NCBI GenBank assembly: GCA_964632485.1
Contig: CAZWDO010000015.1
Coordinates: 53,811 to 77,585 of the forward strand
Length of the DNA stretch: 23,775 bases
Direction: 5' to 3'
Origin: CAZWDO01 sp964632485 [NCBI: uncultured bacterium]
Lineage (GTDB): Bacteria > JAGOEH01
Part shown: piece after piece, positions 15,451-23,741 of the stretch
How positions within the stretch are numbered: position 1 is the first letter of the stretch
Layout: every line of letters starts with the position of its first letter
Translations under genes and position numbers: made by a program
Notes under the pieces: model-generated
What the model was told of the DNA's origin: nothing
Databases searched by the model: none
What the model saw: only the letters and a program-made list of their open reading frames with translations

Positions 15451-16725
15451 TTATTTAATAGAGCCCTTCAAACAATCCTTATGGATTAAATATGTCAACA
15501 TTTTTAAACGAATATAATCTTTATGATACATATAATAACCCTTGAACTTCCCCTTGCGAGAGCCTCGTCCCGAATCCTTGATTAAAAACCAATCCTGGTT
15601 TTCATAAGAAGTATAACCAACCACATGAATCCCATGATCATCTACTGTTGCTCCGTTGTCAATACGAAGTTCACGGGCATCCTGATCGATTCGCTCAGCA
15701 GGTATATCAAATGACGGAATAATAGCGGCATCATATTCTCCCCGATAACCCGGCTCGGAAACATCCCCGCCGATTGCCAGACTATATCCCTGATGGATGG
15801 CTCGTTGAATAACTGAATAGAATTCATCCAACGGCAGGTTATAATAGATCTCGGATCGCCGCCAATTATCGGGCACATTAAAAATTCCATAGCTGTAAAA
15901 TGGTAAAGACGAAGTTGACTGAACAGCAATATAATCATCAAAATTTAGTTTTAATACGGTCTTAAAAAAAATTTGCGGGGTTATTTTTTTACCTTTGTAA
16001 ATAAATTCGGTGGGAGGAGTTCCCAAATGTTTGTTTAAAATTGATTTAATGTAATCAATGGCTTGATCTTCATTCCAAATTTCATAAGTTTTTAAGTATG
16101 CAAGGTAATCATTTAATTCATCGAATAGCGCTTCATGGTTATGCAAAGAATCGTCGCCAAGATATCCTTTATAATTGGAAGCCGGAACAACTCCATATTT
16201 CTTCCATATATCGAAGAGGGCTTCCGTTTCTGATCCTTCTGCAAAATAAGAATCCCCATGACGGCGAATATACCTGCGGGCTTTTTCCACATACTCCCAA
16301 TATACTGTGTAAAGTTCAGAAAGTTTAATTTTATCGCCATTTAATCGATTTACCTCGGATTCAAAAAAAGATGTCCCGCAATAGCACCAACACATTCCGG
16401 AATTATACTGGGCTACCGGGGGAAGATGAAATAATGTCTTAAAATTATCCAGTGAAGGGGGTATTTTAAGACTCTCCATATCCGCTAAAAAATCCTGATT
16501 TTCTTCCGATCTGGCTTCAAATTCATCCTGCTGAACTTTTCTGAGAGAATCCAAATACCATTTTTGTTGTTGAGTTCGGTTGGCATTCATGCAATCGATA
16601 AATTTGAGAACGCTATCCTTTGGCGATTCAGGATAATAACGACCCGGGGTTGTGAATTGCGCCCATAGGGAGGTGAACAACACCATACAAATCAAGGCGG
16701 ATTTCAACGATAATCTCTGGATCAT
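15451..16725 (-). CDS. Exported papain-like (C1 / bleomycin-hydrolase-like) cysteine peptidase
   Basis: Protein of 424 residues with a signal peptide (about 5-22, ending LWAQ), so it acts outside the cytoplasm. After an approximately 85-residue linker comes the peptidase core. Gln106 and Cys112 lie in QYNSGMCWCY, matching the oxyanion Gln and nucleophile of papain-type enzymes, then ESEVNRL. The catalytic His is His367 in DDHGIHVVGY. The end (GYYMYHKDYIRLKML, IHKDCL) resembles bacterial C1B aminopeptidase-like proteins. The third catalytic position, normally Asn in NSWG, reads I-K-D384-S-G here, so Asp replaces Asn. AAGGAG is 6 bases before the ATG. It lies 20 bases after hslU and is likely co-transcribed with hslVU. 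Substrate unknown. Confidence 0.8.
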   Translation of the reverse strand: MIQRLSLKSALICMVLFTSLWAQFTTPGRYYPESPKDSVLKFIDCMNANRTQQQKWYLDSLRKVQQDEFEARSEENQDFLADMESLKIPPSLDNFKTLFHLPPVAQYNSGMCWCYCGTSFFESEVNRLNGDKIKLSELYTVYWEYVEKARRYIRRHGDSYFAEGSETEALFDIWKKYGVVPASNYKGYLGDDSLHNHEALFDELNDYLAYLKTYEIWNEDQAIDYIKSILNKHLGTPPTEFIYKGKKITPQIFFKTVLKLNFDDYIAVQSTSSLPFYSYGIFNVPDNWRRSEIYYNLPLDEFYSVIQRAIHQGYSLAIGGDVSEPGYRGEYDAAIIPSFDIPAERIDQDARELRIDNGATVDDHGIHVVGYTSYENQDWFLIKDSGRGSRKGKFKGYYMYHKDYIRLKMLTYLIHKDCLKGSIK

Positions 16726-16745
16726 ACTTGACTCCTTGTTGAAGG

Positions 16746-18056
16746 TTAAAGAATGTAGCGGGACAAATCATCATCCGAAAGAATATGTTTCAGTTTTTTG
16801 TCAACTTCTTTATCGGTAATGCGAATTTTTTTATTGGCGATATCGGGAGCATCAAATAAATAGTCCTCCAAAAGGATACTTAGTACAGTATGCAACCGTC
16901 TGGCGCCGATGTTTTCATTTATTTCGTTGGCTCGAAAAGCCATTTCGGCGGTTTTAATAATTGCCTGAGGCGTAAATTTTAATTCGATATTTTCAACTTT
17001 GAACAGCGCCTGGTATTGTTTTAACAAGGCAGTTTTAGGTAGAGTCAGTATTTTTTGAAAATCCTCAATTCCCAATTCATCCATTTCTACTCGTATCGGA
17101 AAGCGACCCTGGAATTCAGGAATCAGGTCTGAGGGCGATGCCACATGAAAAGCGCCAGCGGCGATAAAGAGGACATGATCGGTATGAACCAGGCCGTATT
17201 TCGTCATGACGGCAGTTCCCTCAATAATCGGCAACAGATCGCGTTGCACTCCCTCGCGGGATATGTCCGGCCCGTAGTTACCCTTATTATCAACAATTTT
17301 ATCGATTTCATCAATAAAAACAATACCGTTCTCCTCTACCGCATAGATTGCTTCTTTAACAATCTGATCGTGATCGATCAAATCATCTAGAAATTCACTG
17401 GCATAATAATCAAATGCCTGAGGAACTGATAAAGTCATATTTTTCTTTTGTTTAGGCAGTACTGTTTCAAAAAAATCCTGGAAATTTTTAGCTAATTCTT
17501 CAGTTCCCCGAACGGTTCCAACCACATCTAAACTCACAATCGATTGATCGCTCACATCAATTTCTGTTTCAAATGTGATATTATCCAGTTTTTTGTCTTC
17601 AAGTAACGTATAAAAATTGAGAGCCATCGGGTCCAGCATATCTTTTTTTAAATGCTCCATTATTTTTTCGATAGCTTTTTGTTCAGCAATTTGATGATTT
17701 TTTTCGATGTGAACCAGTTTTCTTTGAGAATAGGCGACATCGGACAGATCACGAATGATCGATTCCACATCACGTCCGATGTAACCGACTTCTGTGTATT
17801 TAGACGCTTCCACTTTAATGAAGGGAGATTGGGTCAGTTCCGCTAATCGGCGGGATATTTCAGTTTTCCCGATCCCGGTAGGCCCGATCAGGATGATATT
17901 ATTGGGAATTATATCTTTTTTTAATGACGGCTCAAGCTGTTCTCTTCGCCATCGGTTTCGCAAGGCAATAGCGACTGCCTTTTTAGCTTTTTCCTGGCCG
18001 ATGATATAACGATCCAGATACTTGACGATTTCCGCCGGTTTCAAATTATTCTTCAT
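16746..18056 (-). CDS. hslU: ATP-dependent protease ATPase subunit HslU (ClpY)
   Basis: AAA+ unfoldase that feeds proteins into the HslV proteolytic chamber in the cytoplasm. Walker A GPTGIGKT is at residues 58-65. The pore motif reads GYIGRD (GYVGRD in the model protein). Walker B is in GIVFIDEIDKI, with the sensor region GRFPIRVEM. The C-terminal peptide EDLSRFIL of E. coli, which inserts into HslV, is matched by DDLSRYIL. The length of 436 residues is normal for HslU and includes the intermediate domain. The ATG at 18056 overlaps the hslV stop region by 11 bases, so the pair is translationally coupled. Confidence 0.97.
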   Translation of the reverse strand: MKNNLKPAEIVKYLDRYIIGQEKAKKAVAIALRNRWRREQLEPSLKKDIIPNNIILIGPTGIGKTEISRRLAELTQSPFIKVEASKYTEVGYIGRDVESIIRDLSDVAYSQRKLVHIEKNHQIAEQKAIEKIMEHLKKDMLDPMALNFYTLLEDKKLDNITFETEIDVSDQSIVSLDVVGTVRGTEELAKNFQDFFETVLPKQKKNMTLSVPQAFDYYASEFLDDLIDHDQIVKEAIYAVEENGIVFIDEIDKIVDNKGNYGPDISREGVQRDLLPIIEGTAVMTKYGLVHTDHVLFIAAGAFHVASPSDLIPEFQGRFPIRVEMDELGIEDFQKILTLPKTALLKQYQALFKVENIELKFTPQAIIKTAEMAFRANEINENIGARRLHTVLSILLEDYLFDAPDIANKKIRITDKEVDKKLKHILSDDDLSRYIL

Positions 18057-18588
18057 TAATTAATTCCTTGATATAGAAATTATGATTGGTATAGACACAG
18101 ATATCAGCGGCAACTTCCAACGATTTTTGCACAACCTGGATCGCATCCATTCCAGGCAACTGGATTAGAGCCCGGGCGGCGGCTAAGGCATAATTGCCAC
18201 CGGAACCAATTGCAATAATTCCATCATCGGGTTCGATGATCTCCCCTGTTCCGGAGATTAATAAACCGTTGTTTTGATCATATACGGTTAACATCGCTTC
18301 CAGATTACGCAGATATTTGTCCGTACGCCATTCCTTGACCAAGCCGATCGCTGCGCGGTACATCTGCCCTTTATGTTCCTCCAGTTTATTTTCAAATAAT
18401 TCAAACAACATCATGGCATCAGCGACAGCGCCGGCAAAACCGGCAATGATGGTATTGTTATACAATAACCGGATTTTTTTGGCTTTGCTCTTTACAATAG
18501 TCTCCCCGATTGTAACTTGCCCATCCGCGCCCATCGCCACCCGATTATTTTTTTTCAATCCAATAACAGTTGTTCCGTGTATCAACAT
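18046..18588 (-). CDS. hslV: ATP-dependent protease proteolytic subunit HslV (ClpQ)
   Basis: Threonine-type peptidase related to the proteasome beta subunit, forming the chamber of HslUV. The frame can be extended 10 codons upstream to a TTG, but the ATG at 18588 has GAGGAG (18595-18600) 6 bases ahead and gives MLIHG-TT, so I chose it. Thr6 would become the N-terminal nucleophile after removal of the five-residue propeptide, as in the Thermotoga protein. Also visible are GADGQVTIG, the AGFAGAVADA loop, GSGGNYALAAARAL and ICVYTNHNF. The length of 180 residues is normal. A 160-base gap separates it from uvrB and may hold a promoter or a small gene. Confidence 0.96.
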   Translation of the reverse strand: MLIHGTTVIGLKKNNRVAMGADGQVTIGETIVKSKAKKIRLLYNNTIIAGFAGAVADAMMLFELFENKLEEHKGQMYRAAIGLVKEWRTDKYLRNLEAMLTVYDQNNGLLISGTGEIIEPDDGIIAIGSGGNYALAAARALIQLPGMDAIQVVQKSLEVAADICVYTNHNFYIKELINEE

Positions 18589-18604
18589 TTTTTTCTCCTC
18601 TACT

Positions 18605-18718
18605 CTATTGGCGGTCAATAAATTCCTGATCTGACTCCCGTTTTAAATACATATTATGGATTATCTCCAGCTTTTTAACAGCATAATGACTTCTGCCAAA
18701 TTCTAAACCGAAGGACAA
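18605..18718 (-). CDS. Possible small ORF (37 codons) immediately upstream of hslV
   Basis: In the uvrB-hslV gap, a minus-strand frame from TTG (18718) to TAG (18605) would encode a basic, helix-prone peptide containing RSHYAVKKLEIIHN and YLKRESDQEFIDRQ. The frame is open back to a TGA close to the uvrB stop. Its TAG lies 16 bases before the hslV ATG, beside the hslV Shine-Dalgarno, so coupling is possible. There is no good SD before the TTG, and an internal ATG (codon 23) would leave only 15 residues. Amino-acid use looks natural but the length is far too short to be sure. It may equally be untranslated leader or promoter DNA. Confidence 0.25.
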   Translation of the reverse strand: MSFGLEFGRSHYAVKKLEIIHNMYLKRESDQEFIDRQ

Positions 18719-18748
18719 CCTGTATTGATTGAATGAAGTGTTTCATCT

Positions 18749-20776
18749 CTATTCTTCCAAAAGCTTGTCATCACTCTCATCCTTTTTTAGTAACTGATAG
18801 AATTTTCGGATTTCATCCCGCAGTTGAGCGGCTTTTTCAAATTCCAGTTCAGTGGCAAAACGGTTCATTTGTTCTTTCAACATAACAATCATCATTTCAA
18901 TTTCATGACGGGTTCTGGCATAATTTTCCCGTTGATGAAGCAATTGATTCAATAAATCATCCTGAGTCGTTATCGGGGTTTTTAAAGAATCGTCAATCGA
19001 ACGGACGACGGTTTTAGGTTCAATGTGGTGTTGGCGATTATATTCCAACTGGATGTGACGACGCCGTTCAGCTTCGTCAATGGCGCGCTGCATGGAACCG
19101 GTAATCCGGTCGGCATAGAAAATCACTTTACCGTTAATATTTCGGGCTGCGCGTCCCATCGTTTGGATCAATGAGGTTTCACTTCTGAGAAACCCCTCTT
19201 TATCAGCATCAAAAACGGCAACCAGGCTGACTTCGGGGAGATCGAGGCCCTCTCTTAAAAGGTTAATCCCTATAAGAATATCGAAATCACCGGTACGCAA
19301 ACCTCGTAATATCTCCACCCGTTCGAGAGCATCGATTTCTGAATGCAGATAGCGAACTTTAAAATCAAATTGAAGGAGATAGGTCGTTAAATCTTCAGCC
19401 ATTTTTTTGGTAAGAGTTGTCGCCAGGACACGTTCTTTGCGCGCGGTAACAGATTTTATCTCTTGAATAAAATCATCGACCTGGGTGGCCGAAGGTCTGA
19501 TGATAATTTCAGGATCCACAATACCCGTCGGGCGAACAAGCTGTTCAACAATACTTCCTTCGGATTTTTCCAGTTCATAGGGACCGGGAGTGGCGCTAAC
19601 AAATACAATTTGAGATATTTTTTCCTCAAATTCGTGAAAAAACATGGGCCGGTTATCCAAAGCCGAGGGTAAACGAAAGCCATAATTGACCAGAACTTCT
19701 TTTCGACTCCGGTCGCCGGCAAACATTCCGCGCAATTGGGGAATGGTTACATGCGATTCATCAATAAATATCAGAAAATCATCGGGGAAAAAGTCGATGA
19801 GCGTATAGGGTCGTGTTCCAGCCGGCCGTCCACTTAATATACGCGAATAATTCTCAATCCCACTACAGTAGCCTACTTCACGGATCATTTCCAGATCATA
19901 GAGAGTGCGTTGTTCGATCCGTTGAGCTTCTACCAAACGGTTTTCCTTCTGAAAACGCGCGATGGTTTCCCGGAGTTCATCCTTTACCGTAGCGACTGCC
20001 TGCGCTAATCGCTCTTCGTTGGTGATAAAATGTTTCGCAGGATACAATATAAACGATGTGCGTTCTTCAAATGATTTCCCGGTAACCGGATCAATGAATT
20101 GCAGTTTTTCCAATTCATCTCCCCAGAACATCAACCGGATTCCCCATTTTTCATAAGCCGGAAAAACATCAACAAAGTCTCCTCTCACTCTGAACGTTCC
20201 TCGTTCGGTGGAACTATCATTGCGCTCATAATACATATCGACCAATCGTCGAAGTAAATCGCGACGGGGATATTCATTCCCGGATTTTAGGAAAAAAGTT
20301 GCGTTGCGGTACTCTTCTGGCGATCCCAAACCATATATACAAGAAACACTTGAGACAATAACCACATCGCGACGTTCCATTAATGAACTGGTAGCTTTCA
20401 GCCGTAATCGTTCAATTTCATCATTGACTGTGGTTTCCTTTTCAATGTATGTATCGGTTGTGGCTACATACGCTTCCGGTTGATAATAATCGTAATAACT
20501 CACGAAATACTCTACCGCGTTTTCCGGGAAAAAAAGTTTAAACTCATTAAATAATTGAGCAGCTAAGGTTTTATTATGAGAAAGGACAAGCGCGGGCCGA
20601 TTACAGGCTGCGATGAGATTGGCCATGATGAACGTTTTTCCACAACCGGTTACTCCTAGTAAGGTCTGGAACTTCTGTTTTTTTTCCAGGGAGTCTATGA
20701 GTTGGTCCAGCGATCGCTGTTGAGCATCCGTCAATGAAAATGGCGATTGAATTCGGAATTGATCAATGATAGTCAT
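18749..20776 (-). CDS. uvrB: Excinuclease ABC subunit B
   Basis: Damage-verifying helicase-like subunit of nucleotide-excision repair; works with UvrA and UvrC. With 675 residues it is of usual length. Walker A is GVTGCGKT at 41-48. The beta-hairpin that clamps DNA is YDYYQPEAY, the DEAD-like box is IDESHVTIPQ, and the C-terminal helicase motifs (TTLTKKMAEDL, GRAARN) are present. The UVR motif that binds UvrC is at the end (LEFEKAAQLRDEIR). The N-terminus lacks the usual GDQP element: it reads SPFSLTDAQQRSLDQL. The ATG overlaps the upstream small gene as ATGA. It shares the cluster with uvrC. Confidence 0.97.
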   Translation of the reverse strand: MTIIDQFRIQSPFSLTDAQQRSLDQLIDSLEKKQKFQTLLGVTGCGKTFIMANLIAACNRPALVLSHNKTLAAQLFNEFKLFFPENAVEYFVSYYDYYQPEAYVATTDTYIEKETTVNDEIERLRLKATSSLMERRDVVIVSSVSCIYGLGSPEEYRNATFFLKSGNEYPRRDLLRRLVDMYYERNDSSTERGTFRVRGDFVDVFPAYEKWGIRLMFWGDELEKLQFIDPVTGKSFEERTSFILYPAKHFITNEERLAQAVATVKDELRETIARFQKENRLVEAQRIEQRTLYDLEMIREVGYCSGIENYSRILSGRPAGTRPYTLIDFFPDDFLIFIDESHVTIPQLRGMFAGDRSRKEVLVNYGFRLPSALDNRPMFFHEFEEKISQIVFVSATPGPYELEKSEGSIVEQLVRPTGIVDPEIIIRPSATQVDDFIQEIKSVTARKERVLATTLTKKMAEDLTTYLLQFDFKVRYLHSEIDALERVEILRGLRTGDFDILIGINLLREGLDLPEVSLVAVFDADKEGFLRSETSLIQTMGRAARNINGKVIFYADRITGSMQRAIDEAERRRHIQLEYNRQHHIEPKTVVRSIDDSLKTPITTQDDLLNQLLHQRENYARTRHEIEMMIVMLKEQMNRFATELEFEKAAQLRDEIRKFYQLLKKDESDDKLLEE

Positions 20777-21003
20777 TTAGTATTTTCTGCTGAATCGCGT
20801 ATTTCTTCAAAAGGGACATCACTGATATTTTTGGGATCTATGAACATATCATATTTGTCGCCTGAAGATTTTTGCTGATTTTGCTTCATTTTTTCCGATT
20901 GTCGGAAATTAATTTTAATGAGTATCTGTTTTAATACTTTCCAAGCTCTATAGATTTTATAAACCAGATAAAACAAAATGATGAGCAAAAGCAGTTTAAG
21001 CAT
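20773..21003 (-). CDS. Small single-helix membrane protein of unknown function
   Basis: Protein of 76 residues with one N-terminal membrane helix (MLKLLLLIILFYLVYKIY) followed by a basic cytoplasmic stretch (RAWKVLKQILIKINFR) and an acidic tail (IDPKNISDVPFEEIRDSAENT). The tail recalls the short conserved D-V/Y-x-F/Y-E-E-I end of DUF4834-like proteins, but I would not assign a family. A TTG at 21009 lies in frame, but AAAAGGA (21010-21016) touches it and is 6 bases ahead of the ATG at 21003, so the ATG is the better start. Its stop overlaps the uvrB ATG (ATGA), implying coupled translation. Its conservation next to uvrB would be worth testing. Confidence 0.62.
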   Translation of the reverse strand: MLKLLLLIILFYLVYKIYRAWKVLKQILIKINFRQSEKMKQNQQKSSGDKYDMFIDPKNISDVPFEEIRDSAENTK

Positions 21004-21005
21004 AT

Positions 21006-21401
21006 TCAATCCTTTTGATGAAAAAGGTGGCTAGTCATTTTTTCCTGGCAAAAAGATCCCATCTGGGGAGCATAATACTCGATCAATTCCATGATGCGTT
21101 CTTCAGCCAGGGTAATCAAACGGGCTTTCATTCGTCGGGAGTCGATATCCAATCCTGAATCAGCCCATTGATGGCTAATAAGTTGCATTTCTGAAACAAT
21201 TTCATTGAAACGCATATATTGGTTTAAAACATCCAGTTCATTGGGGTCAAACTGTTGATAATTCTTTTTTATCATTAAAATCAGTTCATGGGCAAATTGC
21301 AGTAAATGGCGTTCCATACCAGTATCACGTTTATCCTCTAATAAATAAGTCTCTCTCAACAAACGACAGGTCATTCTATCATGTAATTGATCATAATCCA
21401 T
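21006..21401 (-). CDS. Hypothetical helical cytoplasmic protein between xer and uvrB
   Basis: Protein of 131 residues, not recognised. It is almost entirely charged, helix-forming sequence (RHLLQFAHELILMIKKNYQQ, YMRFNEIVSEMQLISHQW, RMKARLITLAEERIMELIEY) with no signal peptide or membrane helix. The frame can extend 31 codons further, but that would overlap xer by over 100 bases. I chose the ATG at 21401, which overlaps the xer stop by 11 bases and begins MDYDQLHDRM; another ATG is at 21374. No strong SD precedes it, consistent with translational coupling to xer. It ends 2 bases before the next small gene's ATG. Confidence 0.6.
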   Translation of the reverse strand: MDYDQLHDRMTCRLLRETYLLEDKRDTGMERHLLQFAHELILMIKKNYQQFDPNELDVLNQYMRFNEIVSEMQLISHQWADSGLDIDSRRMKARLITLAEERIMELIEYYAPQMGSFCQEKMTSHLFHQKD

Positions 21402-22299
21402 GCCAGTGGTCCCGGGGATGAAATGTTCGGTGGACTTCTCGGAGATAATCGCGGTCGATATGGGTATATATCTCGGTCGTTGATATATCGGCATGTCCTA
21501 GAAGCTCTTGGACTGATCGCAGGTTCGCTCCTCCTTCCAGGAGATGCGTTGCAAATGAATGTCTTAAGGTATGAGGGCTAACATGCTTTTCCATATCGGT
21601 TTTACCTACCCAATGCTTTAGTATTTTCCAAAATCCCACCCGTGTCAGAGGTCGGCCTCTTAAATTAAGGAAAACGATGGGATTTGTAGAGTCTTTCAGA
21701 ATTTGGGGCCGAATATCGCGTAAGTAAAGTTGAAGATAGTGCCGGGCATAGCGTCCTAAAGGAACTAAGCGTTCTTTGCTTCCCTTGCCGAATATTCGGA
21801 TCACTTCCTGCTCAAAAAATACCTGTTGGCGGCTCAAACCAATGAGTTCCGATACGCGCAAACCGGAACCATACATCACTTCAAACATTGCGCGGTCGCG
21901 GATTCCCGCCGGGGCGCTGATATCGACAACTTTAAGCAGTTTTTCGATTTCAGGTATCGTCATGACTTCAGGAAGAGTTTTCCAGCTTTTCGGCTTGCGC
22001 AATTCTTCAACCGGATTCTTTTTTATCACTCCCTCATCAATCAGATAATTAAAAAAAGTGCGAAAGGCTGAAATATTGCGGGAAAGACTATTACTGCAAA
22101 GTCCAATGTCCGCCAGTATCTGAAGCAATTTCAATATATCCAGGTCAGTTAATTCATCAATCGATTTTTTTAACTCTCGGACGCAAAAATCTAACATCCG
22201 CTTTATATCATTGGAATAACTTTCAACGGTCAATTCACTATACCCTTTTTCAAGACGGATGAAGTTTAAAAAATTATCAAGATAAATTGATGGTTCCAT
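21391..22299 (-). CDS. Tyrosine recombinase of the XerC/XerD family
   Basis: Site-specific recombinase that resolves chromosome dimers at dif. All six catalytic residues are present: Arg148 (GSGLRVSEL), Lys172 (FGKGSKERLVPL), His243 and Arg246 (HTLRHSFATHL), His269 (LLGHADISTT) and the nucleophile Tyr278 (IYTHID). The N-terminal SAM-like core-binding domain covers about 1-105. With 302 residues it matches chromosomal Xer proteins rather than longer phage or transposon integrases, and the gene sits in a housekeeping cluster with no attachment site in view. By sight I cannot decide between XerC and XerD. No strong SD is evident; 47 bases separate it from the gene upstream. Confidence 0.93.
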   Translation of the reverse strand: MEPSIYLDNFLNFIRLEKGYSELTVESYSNDIKRMLDFCVRELKKSIDELTDLDILKLLQILADIGLCSNSLSRNISAFRTFFNYLIDEGVIKKNPVEELRKPKSWKTLPEVMTIPEIEKLLKVVDISAPAGIRDRAMFEVMYGSGLRVSELIGLSRQQVFFEQEVIRIFGKGSKERLVPLGRYARHYLQLYLRDIRPQILKDSTNPIVFLNLRGRPLTRVGFWKILKHWVGKTDMEKHVSPHTLRHSFATHLLEGGANLRSVQELLGHADISTTEIYTHIDRDYLREVHRTFHPRDHWHGL

Positions 22300-22346
22300 T
22301 TAGTATATATTACTCATCGCCTATTAAAAAAGTTCCTTTAGTTCTG

Positions 22347-22988
22347 TTAATTGAGGTTTTTTAAATAAGGATTGTGTTTCTGTTCTGATTGGAAAATCGT
22401 GTTAATGCCATGTCCGGGAAATATTTTAGTTTTCGGAAGAATCATACGTATAAGTTTGGCAAGTGATTGATTCATTTTATTCAAATCGCCGCCCGGCAGA
22501 TCTACCCGTCCGATCGAACCGGTAAAAAGAGTATCCCCGCTGAATAACCATCCTAAATTAGTAAAATAGTAGCAAACGCTGCCGTCAGTATGACCGGGAG
22601 TATTGATCACGGTGACATCCTCCCCGATACCGGAATCGATGGTCTCAATTTCATTGCTCCATAAATGAACGGGAACTGAAAATCGATATTTTTTCCCCAT
22701 CCAGCTTGAAAGATTCAGGTTTTCATCGATTAAAAAATTTGCATCCAATTGATGAATATAGACAGGAACATGAAAGGATTCTACTAAGAATTCGACTCCA
22801 CCGATATGATCGAAATGGCCGTGGGTTAACCAAATCGCCAGGGGTTTCAAATGACGGGAGTTAATAAACTCATTCAGTTCGGAGCAAATTTCGGCTGGAT
22901 CAATAATAATCGTGTTTTGATCATTTTCATTATACAAAACGTAGCAATTAGTGGCCAAGTCCGTTAGTGTAAAACGTTTAATCTGCAT
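22347..22988 (-). CDS. Metallo-beta-lactamase-fold hydrolase (GloB-like)
   Basis: Protein of 213 residues with a full set of binuclear metal ligands: H56-x-H58-x-D60-H61 (THGHFDHIGG), a His in NTPGHTDGS, an Asp in FSGDTLF, and the last His in FPGHG. This is the hydroxyacylglutathione-hydrolase-like branch (glyoxalase II type thioesterases), but it lacks the extra C-terminal helical domain of true glyoxalase II (about 250 residues). The substrate is therefore uncertain; many such short enzymes have unknown substrates. Its ATG follows the uvrC TGA directly (TGAATG), with AAGGA just ahead, so the two are co-translated. Confidence 0.88.
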   Translation of the reverse strand: MQIKRFTLTDLATNCYVLYNENDQNTIIIDPAEICSELNEFINSRHLKPLAIWLTHGHFDHIGGVEFLVESFHVPVYIHQLDANFLIDENLNLSSWMGKKYRFSVPVHLWSNEIETIDSGIGEDVTVINTPGHTDGSVCYYFTNLGWLFSGDTLFTGSIGRVDLPGGDLNKMNQSLAKLIRMILPKTKIFPGHGINTIFQSEQKHNPYLKNLN

Positions 22989-23741
22989 TCAACTTTCCTT
23001 CTGGCCAATTTGGTAGATACCAAATTTTTCACGAACAATTTGCATTTCGGGGGCATGGAAAAAATTATAGATAGTCATCGCTGTCTTTTTAGGGATTTGA
23101 TGATTCATCAGGTCTTCCTTACTGGCTTGAGAAATCTTTTCAAGAGAGCCGTATGTGGATAATAGAAGTTTTTTTCGTTGGAGACCCACACCTGGAATTT
23201 CATCCAGAGCTGAATGAATAAAATTACGTTGACGCCAGTTTTGATGCGATTTTACAGCGAAACGATGAGCCTCGTCTCTTAATGCCTGCAATAATCGAAG
23301 AGCCGCCGAAGTTTTACTCAATATGAGCGGTTCATTTGTATTCAGCCGATAGAGTTCTTCAAACCGTTTCGCCAGACCGAAGATAGGAATCGTGTTAATC
23401 TCTAATTCCTGTAATTGTTGTCGGGCAAATTCGAGCTGAATGGGACCGCCATCAATCAAAATAAGATCTGGCAACGGGGAGTTTTCTTTTAAAACCCGTT
23501 GATATCGCCGTCTGACCGTTTCTGCTATAGCCTTGAAATCATCAATGCCGGTTACCGTTTGAATATGGAATTGACGATACTCCTTTTTGGCGGGTTTGCC
23601 GTTGATAAAACAGATACATGAACCCACCATCTCCTTGCCGGATAAATGACTGATATCGAAAGCCTCTATGCGGATGGGTGGCAGAGATAGGGCCAGACTT
23701 TTTTGCAATGCCAGCACGACCGGATTTGTTTTTTGATTCAT
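22989..23741 (-). CDS. uvrC: Excinuclease ABC subunit C, C-terminal half (possible frameshift at its 5' end)
   Basis: C-terminal half of UvrC, which makes the 5' incision in nucleotide-excision repair. The RNase H-like domain has its acidic and His residues: Asp29 (IEAFDISH), Asp97 (LILIDGGP) and His159 (RDEAHRFAV). The helix-hairpin-helix end is present (EIPGVGLQRKK). Family members have about 600 residues with a GIY-YIG nuclease domain first; here the frame is closed by TAG at 23754-23756, just before the ATG at 23741. A neighbouring frame is open to the window edge and joins this one if one base is removed from an A6 run (23729-23734). The ATG is therefore probably not the real start, and I read it as a broken or wrongly sequenced full uvrC. 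The order uvrC-gloB-like-xer continues downstream. Confidence 0.85.
   Translation of the reverse strand: MNQKTNPVVLALQKSLALSLPPIRIEAFDISHLSGKEMVGSCICFINGKPAKKEYRQFHIQTVTGIDDFKAIAETVRRRYQRVLKENSPLPDLILIDGGPIQLEFARQQLQELEINTIPIFGLAKRFEELYRLNTNEPLILSKTSAALRLLQALRDEAHRFAVKSHQNWRQRNFIHSALDEIPGVGLQRKKLLLSTYGSLEKISQASKEDLMNHQIPKKTAMTIYNFFHAPEMQIVREKFGIYQIGQKES

Noticed and set aside
21402-21494. Upstream extension of the hypothetical gene that overlaps xer by 104 bases
   Set aside because: The extension lies antiphase within the xer catalytic end (Tyr278 region), and a later ATG gives a normal short overlap.
21391-22299. Xer-family recombinase as a sign of an integrated mobile element
   Set aside because: Its length, housekeeping neighbours, and the lack of attachment repeats, tRNA or cargo genes point to the chromosomal Xer system.
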